Shown here: piece after piece, positions 43,671-53,823 of the stretch
How positions within the stretch are numbered: position 1 is the stretch's first letter
Layout: each line of letters starts with the position of its first letter
Source of the DNA: JARRQB01 sp965368585
GTDB lineage: Bacteria; Pseudomonadota; Gammaproteobacteria; Chromatiales; Chromatiaceae
Direction of reading: 5' to 3'
DNA: 64,000 nt
Assembly: GCA_965368585.1 (NCBI GenBank)
Contig: CBDUNM010000005.1
Location: 7,786 to 71,785, forward strand
Translations under genes and position numbers: made by a program
Notes under the pieces: model-generated
Seen by the model: the letters and a program-made list of their open reading frames with translations, nothing else
Database searches by the model: none
Told to the model about the DNA's origin: nothing

Positions 43671-46316
43671 GTGCGAAAACCTGGCTTGATTTGGCGCTTT
43701 GACGCGTTATTCGCGTGCTTGTTCGTACTATCCCTCATGGTATTAAATCGTTCGTTCGCCGACACGAGTAACGACTCTCTGATCGATAATGGCGGATTTG
43801 AAAAAGGGCTTTACGGTGGCGTTGCGTCCCGCTGGGGCGACAACAGTGGTTGGGCCGACGTCGAGGTCGACTATGCGCGGGAAGACGATGGCACCAAGCG
43901 GGGCATGTCGCAACGCATTGCAGCGACCAAGTTTCGCAGTGGCGCAGTGCAGTTCGTGCAGCGCGGACTCCGGTTGGAAAGCGGTAACCGCTATCGGGTT
44001 GAAATCTGGATGCGCGGGAACTTGAGTTCGCCCGTTGAGATCCTGTTCCGAAAGCACGGAACACCCTATACCACGTATGCGTCGAAAGGATTTCGTGTCA
44101 CGGGCGATTGGCATAGGTATGAGTTTACTTTTTCTCCAGGTGTTACCGACCTTGATGCTTTTTTTATGGTGCGTTTTACCAGCAATGGCACGCTTTGGAT
44201 CGATGACGTCTCTGTCACTGATGTCACCGATGTCGCGGTTGCCGCCGCTGTTCGTAAGGGCAATTTGCTGAGAAACGGCAGTTTTGAGGTGGGTCTGGAT
44301 CGATGGGGCGTACAGATAAGGGAGACCGGCAGCTACCAGTATGAGATGCCCGTTTACCTCGCCGATAGTCGACCCGCCATCGACCAAACCAAGGTCGTTG
44401 ATGGAAAGCAGGCGTTAAGAGTTGAGTTGCCGCCGCATTCCCGCATGGTGCTTACATCGCCGTATGTGCAAGCGGATCCGGGTAGAAGCTATCGTCTTTC
44501 CTTTTGGGCCACTTCGGATCGACCTAGATCGATCAGCGCAGCGCTAAGCGCGGGCTACTTCGGTCAGGAAGTGAATAGGTTAGTGAGTTTTTCGGTGGGG
44601 CCTAAGTGGCAGCGGTTCTCGTCCATCGTGAAGCTAAAACCTGCACCGGACGATGCATATCATATAATTCTGCAAACGGACGGGCAGGGTGTTTTGTGGC
44701 TCGATGGGATACAGTTGATGGACGAAGAGCACGCAGCCGATGTGTCGCTTGCCACTGCGGAGGTCGGTTTCGAACGTCAAGGCGTGCGGACCCTTTACCA
44801 ACAAGGCGAGAAAATAAATTTATCCGTCAATCTGAACGACAAGGCATGTGCAATCGATGGCTACCTCGTTGTTAAATCGGTTGATTTCCATGGTAGCGAA
44901 CGAGAGTTAAGGCGCACCAAGGCGAAAGATTGTTCGAACCAAGATGGGGGTTGGAAGCTGCATTTTCCGTCTGTCGTTCCCGGGTACTTTCGCTTGATTG
45001 CGCGACTGGAGGATTCCGCAGGCGTGGTGCTCGATCAGTCTGAAATGGCCATTGGCGTGTTGTCGGGGGTGCCTTCCGCCGCTTCGTTGCAGTCGCCTTT
45101 TGGTAGTCACGCAAGAATCAACGCGAGGAGTTTGGCCGACGCGAAGTTACTCGGCGTATCGTGGCTTCGAATGCATCCCCCCCACGGTACGAAGTGGTAC
45201 GTCGTGGAGGCGGAGAAGGGGGTTTTCGAGTTCCATGACGAAGCCATGAGGCTTGCCAAAGCGCAAGGCTTTCAGATACTGGGTTTACTGGGCTCGACGC
45301 CGGATTGGGCGTCGAGCGCGCCGCGTAGGGACAAGGCCAATTATTGGGCCTATCCGTCCAAAAATCTAGAGGATTGGGGCCGGTATGTTTACAACACCGT
45401 CAAACATTTTCGCGGCAATATCGACCATTGGGAAATTTGGAATGAACCCGATAGCGACGGATTCTTCAAAATGCCCGACTACTCCGCTTACATTGGGAAG
45501 CCGGACCTTTACGTAAAACTTCTGGAGGTTGCCTATCGTGAGATTAAACGGGCGAACCCCCAGGCAACTGTCGTCGCCGGTGCGGGAACGGGACAGCCGC
45601 CAACCGGGTGGGCCGAAAAAATCTTTCGCAAAGGCGCTCTTGATTACTTCGACGTATTCTCCTATCACCGTTACACAGATGGGCGGCCGGGTGATGCCCT
45701 GGATACGCCGACCGGATATTATCTGGATGAACTGCGGAATCTGATGCGCCAATATGGCGGTGACGTCAAGCCGATATGGGAAACTGAGAGTGGAGTCTGG
45801 TTTCCCGCTACCGGTTACAGCAATATTCAGCAGCCAACGCCCGGTTATCCCGTCACTCCACGTGAAGCTGCAGCTTACGTCGTTCGAAACTATCTGCACC
45901 TATTGGCAAACGGCGTTTCAAAGTGGTTTTATTACCATATGTTCGTCAGTCCGCGTATCGATCGAGCCGAAGCCAGCGGCTTTTTCGAATGGGATGGCTC
46001 GCCGCGACCCCTTGCGATCGCTTACGGACAATTGGCGCGAATGCTTTCTGATGCGCGCTTCGAGAAATCGATCAGCCTGCCCGAAGGTGTATCGGGTGTG
46101 AAGTTCGTGCGTCCTGGCTATTCACTCCTCGTGCTGTGGGCGAAGGGCTGGAGTACGATGAACGAGCGTGAGATCACGGTTGAAAGCGAGGATGATAGCG
46201 GTTCAACAGAGGTATATAACATTATGGGCGCGAAAATCTTGTCCGCAGATGCATCGAAAATGATCAAGATCCGCGTCGGAAATGAACCGATATATATTGT
46301 CTACGAAAAAAGATGA
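43671..46316 (+). CDS. PslG-like glycoside hydrolase with carbohydrate-binding modules
   Basis: The 881-residue protein starts at GTG 43671, one base after the previous stop, followed by a signal-like hydrophobic segment (ALFACLFVLSLMVLNRSFA). Two CBM4/9-like beta-sandwiches come first (about 35-190 and 200-350; NGGFEKG and NGSFEVG). After a linker, a TIM-barrel follows (about 480-800) with DHWEIWNEPDSDGFF (acid/base Glu592) and WETESGVWF (candidate nucleophile Glu706), as in GH39-type enzymes such as PslG. EPS-locus glycosidases trim the polymer in the periplasm or release it. Exact linkage is unknown. Confidence 0.83.
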   Translation: MRKPGLIWRFDALFACLFVLSLMVLNRSFADTSNDSLIDNGGFEKGLYGGVASRWGDNSGWADVEVDYAREDDGTKRGMSQRIAATKFRSGAVQFVQRGLRLESGNRYRVEIWMRGNLSSPVEILFRKHGTPYTTYASKGFRVTGDWHRYEFTFSPGVTDLDAFFMVRFTSNGTLWIDDVSVTDVTDVAVAAAVRKGNLLRNGSFEVGLDRWGVQIRETGSYQYEMPVYLADSRPAIDQTKVVDGKQALRVELPPHSRMVLTSPYVQADPGRSYRLSFWATSDRPRSISAALSAGYFGQEVNRLVSFSVGPKWQRFSSIVKLKPAPDDAYHIILQTDGQGVLWLDGIQLMDEEHAADVSLATAEVGFERQGVRTLYQQGEKINLSVNLNDKACAIDGYLVVKSVDFHGSERELRRTKAKDCSNQDGGWKLHFPSVVPGYFRLIARLEDSAGVVLDQSEMAIGVLSGVPSAASLQSPFGSHARINARSLADAKLLGVSWLRMHPPHGTKWYVVEAEKGVFEFHDEAMRLAKAQGFQILGLLGSTPDWASSAPRRDKANYWAYPSKNLEDWGRYVYNTVKHFRGNIDHWEIWNEPDSDGFFKMPDYSAYIGKPDLYVKLLEVAYREIKRANPQATVVAGAGTGQPPTGWAEKIFRKGALDYFDVFSYHRYTDGRPGDALDTPTGYYLDELRNLMRQYGGDVKPIWETESGVWFPATGYSNIQQPTPGYPVTPREAAAYVVRNYLHLLANGVSKWFYYHMFVSPRIDRAEASGFFEWDGSPRPLAIAYGQLARMLSDARFEKSISLPEGVSGVKFVRPGYSLLVLWAKGWSTMNEREITVESEDDSGSTEVYNIMGAKILSADASKMIKIRVGNEPIYIVYEKR

Positions 46317-46558
46317 CATCCTTGAACGTGCTGAAATGCTTCGGAACGCTGTTTGAAGTATCCAAGGACGATCCTGAAAATCTTATATCGACGAAAGGTT
46401 CAAATAGGACATTTTGTTTTTGTGCCAGATTGATCCACCCGTACTGCTGCCTTGGTTGTCGTCGTACCCGATCAATGAATTATTCGACGACTACGCGGAG
46501 TTTTCGCGCCCTCGCGACATTGGATACACGGATTCTTATGCGACGTAGCATTGACGGC

Positions 46559-47311
46559 ATGAAACACTTCGATGTAATCGGGGTGCCGGTTACAGCAATA
46601 GATAGGGTTGACGCGGCCGAACGGGTGATAGCGAATCTGAGGGCACGGATTGGCGGTTACATCTGTTTTACAAACGTACATACCGCAGTTGTGGCGCGTC
46701 GTCATCGAGATTATGCGCGTACTATCGACGGGGCTTATATGGCGTTGGCGGATGGCCGGCCGATCTACTGGATCGGCAGAGTCAAGCGTGTTCAGGGCGT
46801 CGGTCACGTACCGGGGCCGGACTTCATGTGGCAGATGTTGGCGAATCCGCCTAAAAAAGGTCTACGCCACTACTTGTATGGTGGGCGGCCCGAGGTACTG
46901 GAACGATTGGTGTCGCGCATTCAGCAGGAACTGCCGTCGGTCGCTTTGGTTGGTTGGGAGTCGCCGCCTTTTCGCAATCTAACGGATGAAGAAAAGCAGT
47001 CCGTGGTGCAAAGGATTGAAGCGAGCGGTGCGGATATTGTCTGGGTGGGGCTGGGCGCGCCAAAGCAAGAGTTCTGGATGTCGGAGCACGCCGAACTATT
47101 GCGCCCGTCCTTGCTGATGGGTGTGGGTGCGGCTTTCGATTTTCATGCCGGGATGCTTAAGCGCGCGCCTTCTTGGATGCGGTCGCTGGGTCTGGAATGG
47201 TTACATCGCCTGATAATGGAGCCGAAGCGTCTATGGCGTCGGTATTTGGTTACCAATGTATTGTTCGCTTGGTATCTGCTCGGTACGGGCACTCGTAGGA
47301 AAAGGCGCTGA
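46559..47311 (+). CDS. WecG/TagA/CpsF family glycosyltransferase
   Basis: A 250-residue GT26 enzyme, beginning MKHFDVIGVPVTAIDRVDAAERVI. It has CFTNVHTAVVARR, the substrate-site segment MALADGRPIYWIGR, LYGGRPEVLERL and the conserved VWVGLGAPKQEFWMSEH. The frame is open further upstream to an ATG at 46313 that overlaps the glycosidase stop, but those 82 extra residues are Cys-rich and match no part of the family, so the ATG at 46559 is preferred. It would add ManNAcA-type or a related sugar to the lipid-linked intermediate. Confidence 0.88.
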   Translation: MKHFDVIGVPVTAIDRVDAAERVIANLRARIGGYICFTNVHTAVVARRHRDYARTIDGAYMALADGRPIYWIGRVKRVQGVGHVPGPDFMWQMLANPPKKGLRHYLYGGRPEVLERLVSRIQQELPSVALVGWESPPFRNLTDEEKQSVVQRIEASGADIVWVGLGAPKQEFWMSEHAELLRPSLLMGVGAAFDFHAGMLKRAPSWMRSLGLEWLHRLIMEPKRLWRRYLVTNVLFAWYLLGTGTRRKRR

Positions 47312-47426
47312 TTCCGTCCGCGCCCTGGATTTGCAAAGTGGGCTGAAGTCAGTAGTACGGGCAGGGCAGGCGGATTTTTTGACGATGGGTCGTGTGTGAA
47401 TTAACGAAGATTTTCGGATTGACGAA

Positions 47427-49004
47427 ATGAATACGGATACAACAACTTCTCCTGCGCTGGCCGGTTCAATTGTGGTGATCGGGGCATTGGCGGTTGGGCT
47501 CGCTTTGCTATTTTACGCAGCGTACGATGGCGTGTTGGATGCGTTCGACAAGTGGAGCCTCGATGAATACAGCTATGGCTACTTTATCCCTTTTCTAATT
47601 GCATTCTTTATTTGGCAGCGAAAGAACGAACTTGCTACAGAACCGTTTACTGGTTCATGGCTAGGCGTTTCCGTTGTTCTATTCGGCGTCATATGTTTGA
47701 TATTCGGAGAACTGGCGACGCTCCACAGTATCATACAGTACGGTTTTGCGATTTCCGTGATGGGTATTGCGCTGTCCATGCTCGGTTGGAAGGCATTTAA
47801 ATGGATTTCGATACCGTTGACGATGCTATTCTTCACCGTGCCGCTGCCGAATTTCTTATACAACAACTTATCGCAATCACTCCAGTTGATTTCGTCGGAG
47901 ATCGGTGTTTGGGTGGTCATGCAGTTCGGAATTTCGGTTTTCCTTGAGGGCAACGTCATTGAGCTGGAATCGATGAAGCTCCAGGTTGCCGAGGCGTGTA
48001 GCGGTTTGCGGTACTTGTTTCCTCTCATGGCCGTCGGATTTATCGTCGCTTACATTTATCGCGCGCCAGTCTGGAAGCGGGTTACCATCTTTTTGTCGAC
48101 AATCCCGATCACCGTCCTGATGAACAGCTTTCGAATCGGGATGATCGGAGTAACCGTGGATCATTGGGGCAAAGGGGCGGCCGAGGGATTTTTGCACGAC
48201 TTCGAAGGCTGGGTCGTGTTCATGGCGTCGCTTGGCGTGCTGTTGGTCGAAATGTGGCTGTTGTCCTTCATTGGCGGCAAACGTAAACCCGTCTTGGCTA
48301 ACTTGTATATAGAATTGCCGGGTGCGCTGCCGGTGGATGCGCGGTTGCCACGACGATACATTCCCAAGCCGTTTTACGCCACTATGGGAATTCTGCTGGT
48401 AACAGCGTCGATCAGTTTCGTATTACCCAACCGCGCCGAGATTGTTCCGGAACGCGAACCCTTTGCAGATTTCCCGCTGCAAATCGACGAGTGGCGGGGT
48501 ACTTCGGAGCGTTTGGAAAGCATTTATCTGGATGAGCTCAAACTGGACGACTATTTGATCGGGCAGTTCGCAAACCCGCAAGGGGATACGCTACAGGTAT
48601 ATATGGCTTATTACGGCTCGCAGCGCAAAGGCGCTTCCGTGCATTCGCCGCGTAGCTGTATTCCGGGTGGTGGATGGGAGATCCAATCGCTTGATCTGCG
48701 CTCCCTGGAGAACGTACAAGTCAACGGTCAGCCATTAACCGTTAACCGGGTGCGCATTCAGTTGGGACAAAGGTCACAGTTGGTTTACTACTGGTTTCAG
48801 CAACGAGGCCGGGTATTGACTAATGAATATGCAGTGAAGTGGTACATTTTCTGGGATGCTCTGACGCGCAAGCGAACTGACGGATCACTCGTGCGTTTAG
48901 TCACGTACGTGCCTCCCGGTGGGGATATCGCGGCAGCGGATGCTCGCCTTGCAGCTTTTGCACGCAAGCTGAACCCGTTGCTGACGCGCTATATTCCGGA
49001 CTAG
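47427..49004 (+). CDS. Exosortase fused to EpsI domain (XrtD/XrtA-like)
   Basis: A 525-residue membrane protein. The N-terminal part (about 1-290, eight hydrophobic segments) is an exosortase with the catalytic triad Cys191 (VAEACSGLRYL), Arg236 (NSFRIGM) and His257 (HDFEGW). Residues from about 310 form an EpsI domain with HSPRSCIPGGGWEI. Exosortases cleave and re-anchor proteins bearing PEP-CTERM-like tails. The likely substrate in this window, at 57062, ends in a VPLPA-type motif, the motif assigned to XrtD enzymes; XrtD identity is inferred from that and the EpsI fusion. Confidence 0.9.
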   Translation: MNTDTTTSPALAGSIVVIGALAVGLALLFYAAYDGVLDAFDKWSLDEYSYGYFIPFLIAFFIWQRKNELATEPFTGSWLGVSVVLFGVICLIFGELATLHSIIQYGFAISVMGIALSMLGWKAFKWISIPLTMLFFTVPLPNFLYNNLSQSLQLISSEIGVWVVMQFGISVFLEGNVIELESMKLQVAEACSGLRYLFPLMAVGFIVAYIYRAPVWKRVTIFLSTIPITVLMNSFRIGMIGVTVDHWGKGAAEGFLHDFEGWVVFMASLGVLLVEMWLLSFIGGKRKPVLANLYIELPGALPVDARLPRRYIPKPFYATMGILLVTASISFVLPNRAEIVPEREPFADFPLQIDEWRGTSERLESIYLDELKLDDYLIGQFANPQGDTLQVYMAYYGSQRKGASVHSPRSCIPGGGWEIQSLDLRSLENVQVNGQPLTVNRVRIQLGQRSQLVYYWFQQRGRVLTNEYAVKWYIFWDALTRKRTDGSLVRLVTYVPPGGDIAAADARLAAFARKLNPLLTRYIPD

Positions 49005-49097
49005 TCGGAATACGCCCCGCTTCGCGCGGATGAAAAAATTGCCCCAGTTGGTTTTGACGGTGTCAAACCGTGCGCCGATGTTGCTTGGATCAGTTTT

Positions 49098-50633
49098 TTG
49101 ACAAAGAAATCATCGAAGTCACTAACCGAGCGAGGTTTGTCAGCGTTATTCTGGAACTACTTGGGCATACTGGCGAAGATATTCTCGCAGCTGGTTGTCG
49201 GAATAATCCTCGCGAGAATATTGGGGCCTGACCCTTTCGGTGTATATGCGGCCATCCTGATAGTTACGGGCCTGGGGAGTATTCTGGTCGATATGGGCAT
49301 GGGCCCGGCAGTTATCCAGAAAAAGGAGTTGACCGAGCCCGAGATTCGATGGGTCTACACCCGGACTACAATGCTCGGTATCGTCGCTGCATCCTTACTG
49401 ATGCTGTTTCGTGAGCAGATATCCGTGCTTTTACGAGATGAGCGCATCGATGATGTGTTATTCGGGGGTGCCATCTATCTGGTTTTTTTCGCTTTCGGTG
49501 TGGTTTCGCGCGCCCTTTTGGCGCGGCGACTCCATATGCGACTGATCCAGATTAATAATATAACCTCCTACCTCCTCGGATATTTGTGTGTAGGCGTCAC
49601 TATGGCCGTACTCGGATACGGCGTATGGAGCTTGATATTTGCATTGGTAGTTCAGTCCCTCGTATCAACTGCACTGTGCTATGCGAGCATCAGGCATAGT
49701 TTGATACCGGCCTTTCTTGTGGATGCAAACCAGATCAAAAGCTTCAGTCTACAGGTTTTGTTCACCAACATATCGAACTGGCTTATCGAAAACATCGATA
49801 ACCTGGTCGTTGCTCGCGCATTTGGTTTGCGTGACTTGGGATTGTACTCCGTATCCTACAACCTCGTTCGAACACCGACGAACCACCTTATTACAACGAT
49901 CCAGGGGGTGTTGTTTCCTATTGCGTCGAAATCGCAGGAGGAACATCAACTCGGATCGCTTCAGAAAGTTTATCTAGGACTCCTGGGCATAGTATTGTTT
50001 TTGGTCGCGCCGACATTCGCAGGCCTAGCCAGCGTTTCCGACACGGTCGTTGCCGCTTTATACGGTTCGAAATGGGAGGGTGCGGGCGATGTGCTGGCGC
50101 CACTGGCGCTATCCATGGTTGCGCATTCGGCTCTCGTGTGTTCCGTCATACTTTGGGGTAAAGGGCGTGTCGGGTTGGAATTGAAGGTGCAGTTGAGTAT
50201 TGCGTGCTTATTACTCGGTGCGCTGGCATTGGCGTCAAACGTTTCGTTGAAGGCTGTGGCGTGGGCGGTCTGCGGGGTCTACTACGTACGCGCGTATTGG
50301 TTGAATGCCATAGTCGTAGAGGTGCTCGAGTTGCGTGCTTCCGCAGTGTTTATGACGTTGCGCGGAGCGCTTGTGGTTGCGGTGTTTTCGTATATCGTCC
50401 TGGGTGCCGTTGATCGATATTTGGCACTTGGAAGTATGGGCGCTTCTAAAAGATTGCCGCTGTTGATAATAGTGGGCTTGCTGTTGTTATATGGTTCCGT
50501 GTCGTTGTTGAGAAGGTTCATGTTATCTCAAGAAATGTTGTGGTTGCTGAAACTTATCATTAGTCGTGTGCCAGGCCGTTTACGCGGTATTGTTGAGCGT
50601 CTTATCCCGATCCAAGATCGTCGAAACTCGTGA
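49098..50633 (+). CDS. Wzx-type oligosaccharide flippase
   Basis: This 511-residue protein has about twelve to fourteen transmembrane segments and the polysaccharide transporter pattern LTERGLSALFWNYLGILAKIFSQLVVGIILARILGPDPFGVYA near the N-terminus. NLVVARAFGLRDLGLYSVSYNLVRTP and LYGSKWEGAGDVLAPLALSM follow. It should flip undecaprenyl-linked repeat units across the inner membrane. The only start near the conserved N-terminus is TTG at 49098 with a weak ribosome-binding site, so expression may be low. Confidence 0.9.
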   Translation: MTKKSSKSLTERGLSALFWNYLGILAKIFSQLVVGIILARILGPDPFGVYAAILIVTGLGSILVDMGMGPAVIQKKELTEPEIRWVYTRTTMLGIVAASLLMLFREQISVLLRDERIDDVLFGGAIYLVFFAFGVVSRALLARRLHMRLIQINNITSYLLGYLCVGVTMAVLGYGVWSLIFALVVQSLVSTALCYASIRHSLIPAFLVDANQIKSFSLQVLFTNISNWLIENIDNLVVARAFGLRDLGLYSVSYNLVRTPTNHLITTIQGVLFPIASKSQEEHQLGSLQKVYLGLLGIVLFLVAPTFAGLASVSDTVVAALYGSKWEGAGDVLAPLALSMVAHSALVCSVILWGKGRVGLELKVQLSIACLLLGALALASNVSLKAVAWAVCGVYYVRAYWLNAIVVEVLELRASAVFMTLRGALVVAVFSYIVLGAVDRYLALGSMGASKRLPLLIIVGLLLLYGSVSLLRRFMLSQEMLWLLKLIISRVPGRLRGIVERLIPIQDRRNS

Positions 50634-50762
50634 TGAATTGGCGTTCGTCGTTTACGTGCTCGTCGGCTTCCGTGCGCCGATATCGTGTCGACGTATTCAT
50701 CGGATCAGGACGGATTGCGAGTTTATCGAACCTTTGATTATTTCGATCCGGTAATAGGTTGT

Positions 50763-51986
50763 ATGAGAATTGCTGTCGCTGGTCCGATATCGATACGCGG
50801 ACTACGTGGTTATCTAGAAGACCCAGAAAACGATATTCCTGTCGGCCACGAAGGTGCGCCGTTGCTGGGAACATTGATATCCGCTCTTATCGACAGGGGT
50901 CACGAGGTGTCGGCATACACCTTGGATCGTGGTCTTGCGGCGCAGAACGCGCCCATCTTCAAGGCCAAAGGCCCCAATGGATTTCGTGTTTTCGCCGGTC
51001 CTTACAGATCGCACTCGTTCAGGTCCAATGGAAAACAGCTTGGCCGAATGGTCGATATGTTTCGACACGAGCGGCGTTCGCTCGAACAGATGATTGAAAT
51101 CGATATGCCGGATATCGTCCACGCTCACTGGACCTACGAATACGCATTAGCAGCAATAGCGTCTGACAGACCACACGTTGTTACGGCTCATGACGCGCCA
51201 CTTCAGGTTCTGAGGTATATACCGAATCTGTATAGATTGGGCAGATATTTCATGGCGAGAAGCGTGTTTCGCCAGTCGCTATACGTAACGGCCGTGTCGC
51301 CGTATCTGCGAGATCAGGTGCAGAAATATACAAGCGCACCCATTGAAGTGATTGGGAATCCTGTACCCTACTTTGTGTTGCCCGGTACCGAGAGACACGC
51401 CTATCGTACGCCCGACCCGGCGAATCTGATGTTTGGTATGGTACTTAGCGGATGGGGAAAGTTAAAGAATGCGAAATCTGGATTGAGAGCCTTTTCGTTG
51501 CTTCGTGGTAAGTACAGGAATGCAAGGTTGTATTGCTACGGTTACGACTTTGGCGAGGGTGAGGTAGCGCATACTTGGGCGAAAGCTAAGGGGCTAGATG
51601 CGGGCGTAACGTTTGTTGGACCCACACCGCATAGAACCCTCCTCAGCAGGGTCGGAGAATTTGACTTACTGATACACCCGGCGTTGGAGGAGTCGTGTCC
51701 GTTGACGCTACTGGAAGCCATGGCGTTGGGCGTGCCAGTAGTGGGCGGAAAGCGCAGTGGAGGCGTGCCTTGGGTATTGGATCAGGGGAAGGCCGGAATG
51801 TTGACTGACGTGACCTCGCCGGAATCCATATCCCATGCGGTGGTAGAATTGCTTGATGGTTCGACACATCGCCGGATAGCGTCCACCGCGCGAGATCGTA
51901 TTGAACGATTCTTTACGCCGGAAGCGGTAGTCCGGCAGTATGAATCTGTTTATGAAAAGGCGCTCGCGAATCAACGGTTCAAATAG
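50763..51986 (+). CDS. Family 4 glycosyltransferase
   Basis: A 407-residue GT-B enzyme starting at ATG 50763 (MRIAVAGPISIRGLRGYL). The acceptor domain has GHEGAPLLGTLISALIDRGHEVSAYTLD and DIVHAHWTYEYALAAI. The donor domain has FGMVLSGWGKLKNAKSGLRAF and LLIHPALEESCPLTLLEAMALGVPVVGGKRSGGVPWVLDQG. The in-frame codons before 50763 look non-conserved. Specificity cannot be read from the sequence. Confidence 0.88.
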   Translation: MRIAVAGPISIRGLRGYLEDPENDIPVGHEGAPLLGTLISALIDRGHEVSAYTLDRGLAAQNAPIFKAKGPNGFRVFAGPYRSHSFRSNGKQLGRMVDMFRHERRSLEQMIEIDMPDIVHAHWTYEYALAAIASDRPHVVTAHDAPLQVLRYIPNLYRLGRYFMARSVFRQSLYVTAVSPYLRDQVQKYTSAPIEVIGNPVPYFVLPGTERHAYRTPDPANLMFGMVLSGWGKLKNAKSGLRAFSLLRGKYRNARLYCYGYDFGEGEVAHTWAKAKGLDAGVTFVGPTPHRTLLSRVGEFDLLIHPALEESCPLTLLEAMALGVPVVGGKRSGGVPWVLDQGKAGMLTDVTSPESISHAVVELLDGSTHRRIASTARDRIERFFTPEAVVRQYESVYEKALANQRFK

Positions 51987-52173
51987 ATATTGCCGATCTC
52001 GAACAGTTAAGTAAGAAAGGTTTATGCTTATCTTTGCATCCCAGTTCGTTTGCTGCGCTGTGCCTCGGTTTTCGAAATTCAGCAGATTCTCCGAATGCGA
52101 CGTCCAAAGTATGATTCTGGTGGTCCGTTCGCCGCTTTCAAGCCCTAACAATAGTTTATTGGAGTCGTAGGTA

Positions 52174-53823
52174 GTGGGAGGAATCGACGCCGCATTGCTG
52201 GTACCTACCATTGCGCTGGTAATCAGTATGGCATCCATTCCCTACGCAATACGTTGGGCGCCGCAGTTGGGAATGGTGGATGAGCCCGATCCGCGTAAGG
52301 TTCACGAAAGACCCGTGCCCCGGGTCGGTGGCGTAGGGATCGTGTTTGGCGCCTTGATCGCCCTGGTGATTGCGTTGCCATTCGATCGCCTGATGCAGGC
52401 TTATGTCGCGGGCAGCTTGGTGTTGTTCTTTTTCGGGACCTGGGATGACCGCGCCGAGCTCGGTCACTACGTCAAGTTCATCGGCCAATTCGTGGCCGTC
52501 GGATTGGTCGTATTTTACGGCGATCTGGTGGTCGTCAACTTTCCCTTTCTGGCGCCTCATCCGTTGCCGTACTGGATTGGCGCGCCGTTTACCTTTTTCG
52601 CGTTGGTGGGTGTCATCAACGCGGTCAACCACTCCGACGGCCTGGACGGTTTGGCGGCGGGCGAGTCCTTGGTGAGTCTCTCGGTGGTCGCTTTTCTGTG
52701 CTACGACGCTGGCGGAAGCGATGCTTTGCTGTTGTGCTTGGCGGCGATCGGTGGGATTTTGGGGTTTCTGCGCTTCAATACGCACCCGGCGGCGGTGTTC
52801 ATGGGCGACAGCGGAAGCCAGTTTATCGGGTTCACCCTCGGCTTTGCCGTGCTGCTGTTAACGCAGCGGGTAAATCCAGCGCTGAGCCCAGTATTACCGG
52901 CGCTGCTGTTGGGGTTGCCCGTGATCGATATTGTCGCGGTGTTTTATCTGCGCGTTTCCGGGGGGATGAACTGGTTTCGCGCAACGCGCAATCACATTCA
53001 CCACCGCTTGCTCGATCTGGGATTCTCCCACCAGGCGGCCGTGGTGATGATTTATTCCGTGCATGCGTTACTGGTGATAACAGCGATACTGTTTCCGTAT
53101 TCCGGCGACGCCTTTTTGTTGCTTTGCTATCTGCTTGTCGCCACCGCGATCTTTGCCGTTTTGACGTGGGCGGAGCGAATGCATGCCGTGCGGATCGAAA
53201 CCCTTTCCCAGATCGAACGGTTGTCTTCGGTCGTGGCGCGAGTTCGTCAGATCGTGAAGATCAGAAAGATGTCCAGGATGGTTGTCTGGAACAGTCTGCC
53301 GCTCTATCTGTTGATCACCGGTTTCTTCAGCGGAGGGCCGGATTCGGATATCGCAATTGGCGCCGCAATCGTTTCTGTCGCCGCCGCCATCGGGCTGTTG
53401 CGCTTTACGGAACCGTCGGCGCTGCTGACCCGATTTCTCATCTATACGGCGATTGTATTTTGCGTCTATCTCTCGGCCGGGTACTCGCAAACGGCGAGCG
53501 GTAAGATCGTTGAGATCACTTTCTTCGCTGCACTGGCGATCGCAATCGCATTCAGCTTGAAGCTGAAAGGTGCTGCCGAGTTTCGCACCACGCCCACCGA
53601 TTATCTGGGCGTATTCGTCGTGTTGGTTTTTTCGCTGTTGCCTTTACCACTGGTGCAGGGGGTCAGTGTGATTGTTCTGGTCATCAAGGCAATGGTGTTG
53701 CTCTATGCTTCGGAGCTGATTCTAAGCGAAGTGGAAAATCGGCGATCGGTTTTGGAGTACGCCGTGTTCGTGGGGATGGCGGCAATTGGCGTGAGGGGTC
53801 TTTTTCAATTGGGCGCCTCTTGA
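52174..53823 (+). CDS. WecA/MraY-like polyprenyl-phosphate sugar-1-phosphate transferase with extra C-terminal membrane domain
   Basis: The 549-residue protein starts at GTG 52174 with GGAG nearby. Residues 1-320 are a WecA/MraY-family transferase with DEPDPRKVHERPVPRVGG, the catalytic NHSDGLDGLAAG, FMGDSGSQFIGF and the RNHIHHRLLDLGFSH loop. It should start the EPS repeat unit by moving a sugar-1-phosphate to undecaprenyl phosphate. Typical family members end near 350-370 residues. Here a second hydrophobic domain of about 200 residues with six to seven predicted membrane segments follows. No other initiating transferase is visible in the locus. Confidence 0.88.
   Translation: MGGIDAALLVPTIALVISMASIPYAIRWAPQLGMVDEPDPRKVHERPVPRVGGVGIVFGALIALVIALPFDRLMQAYVAGSLVLFFFGTWDDRAELGHYVKFIGQFVAVGLVVFYGDLVVVNFPFLAPHPLPYWIGAPFTFFALVGVINAVNHSDGLDGLAAGESLVSLSVVAFLCYDAGGSDALLLCLAAIGGILGFLRFNTHPAAVFMGDSGSQFIGFTLGFAVLLLTQRVNPALSPVLPALLLGLPVIDIVAVFYLRVSGGMNWFRATRNHIHHRLLDLGFSHQAAVVMIYSVHALLVITAILFPYSGDAFLLLCYLLVATAIFAVLTWAERMHAVRIETLSQIERLSSVVARVRQIVKIRKMSRMVVWNSLPLYLLITGFFSGGPDSDIAIGAAIVSVAAAIGLLRFTEPSALLTRFLIYTAIVFCVYLSAGYSQTASGKIVEITFFAALAIAIAFSLKLKGAAEFRTTPTDYLGVFVVLVFSLLPLPLVQGVSVIVLVIKAMVLLYASELILSEVENRRSVLEYAVFVGMAAIGVRGLFQLGAS

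Noticed and set aside
46313..46558. Upstream extension of the WecG-like protein
   Set aside because: Although it starts as ATGA on the previous stop, the 82 residues are Cys-rich and unlike the family, so the ATG at 46559 was preferred.
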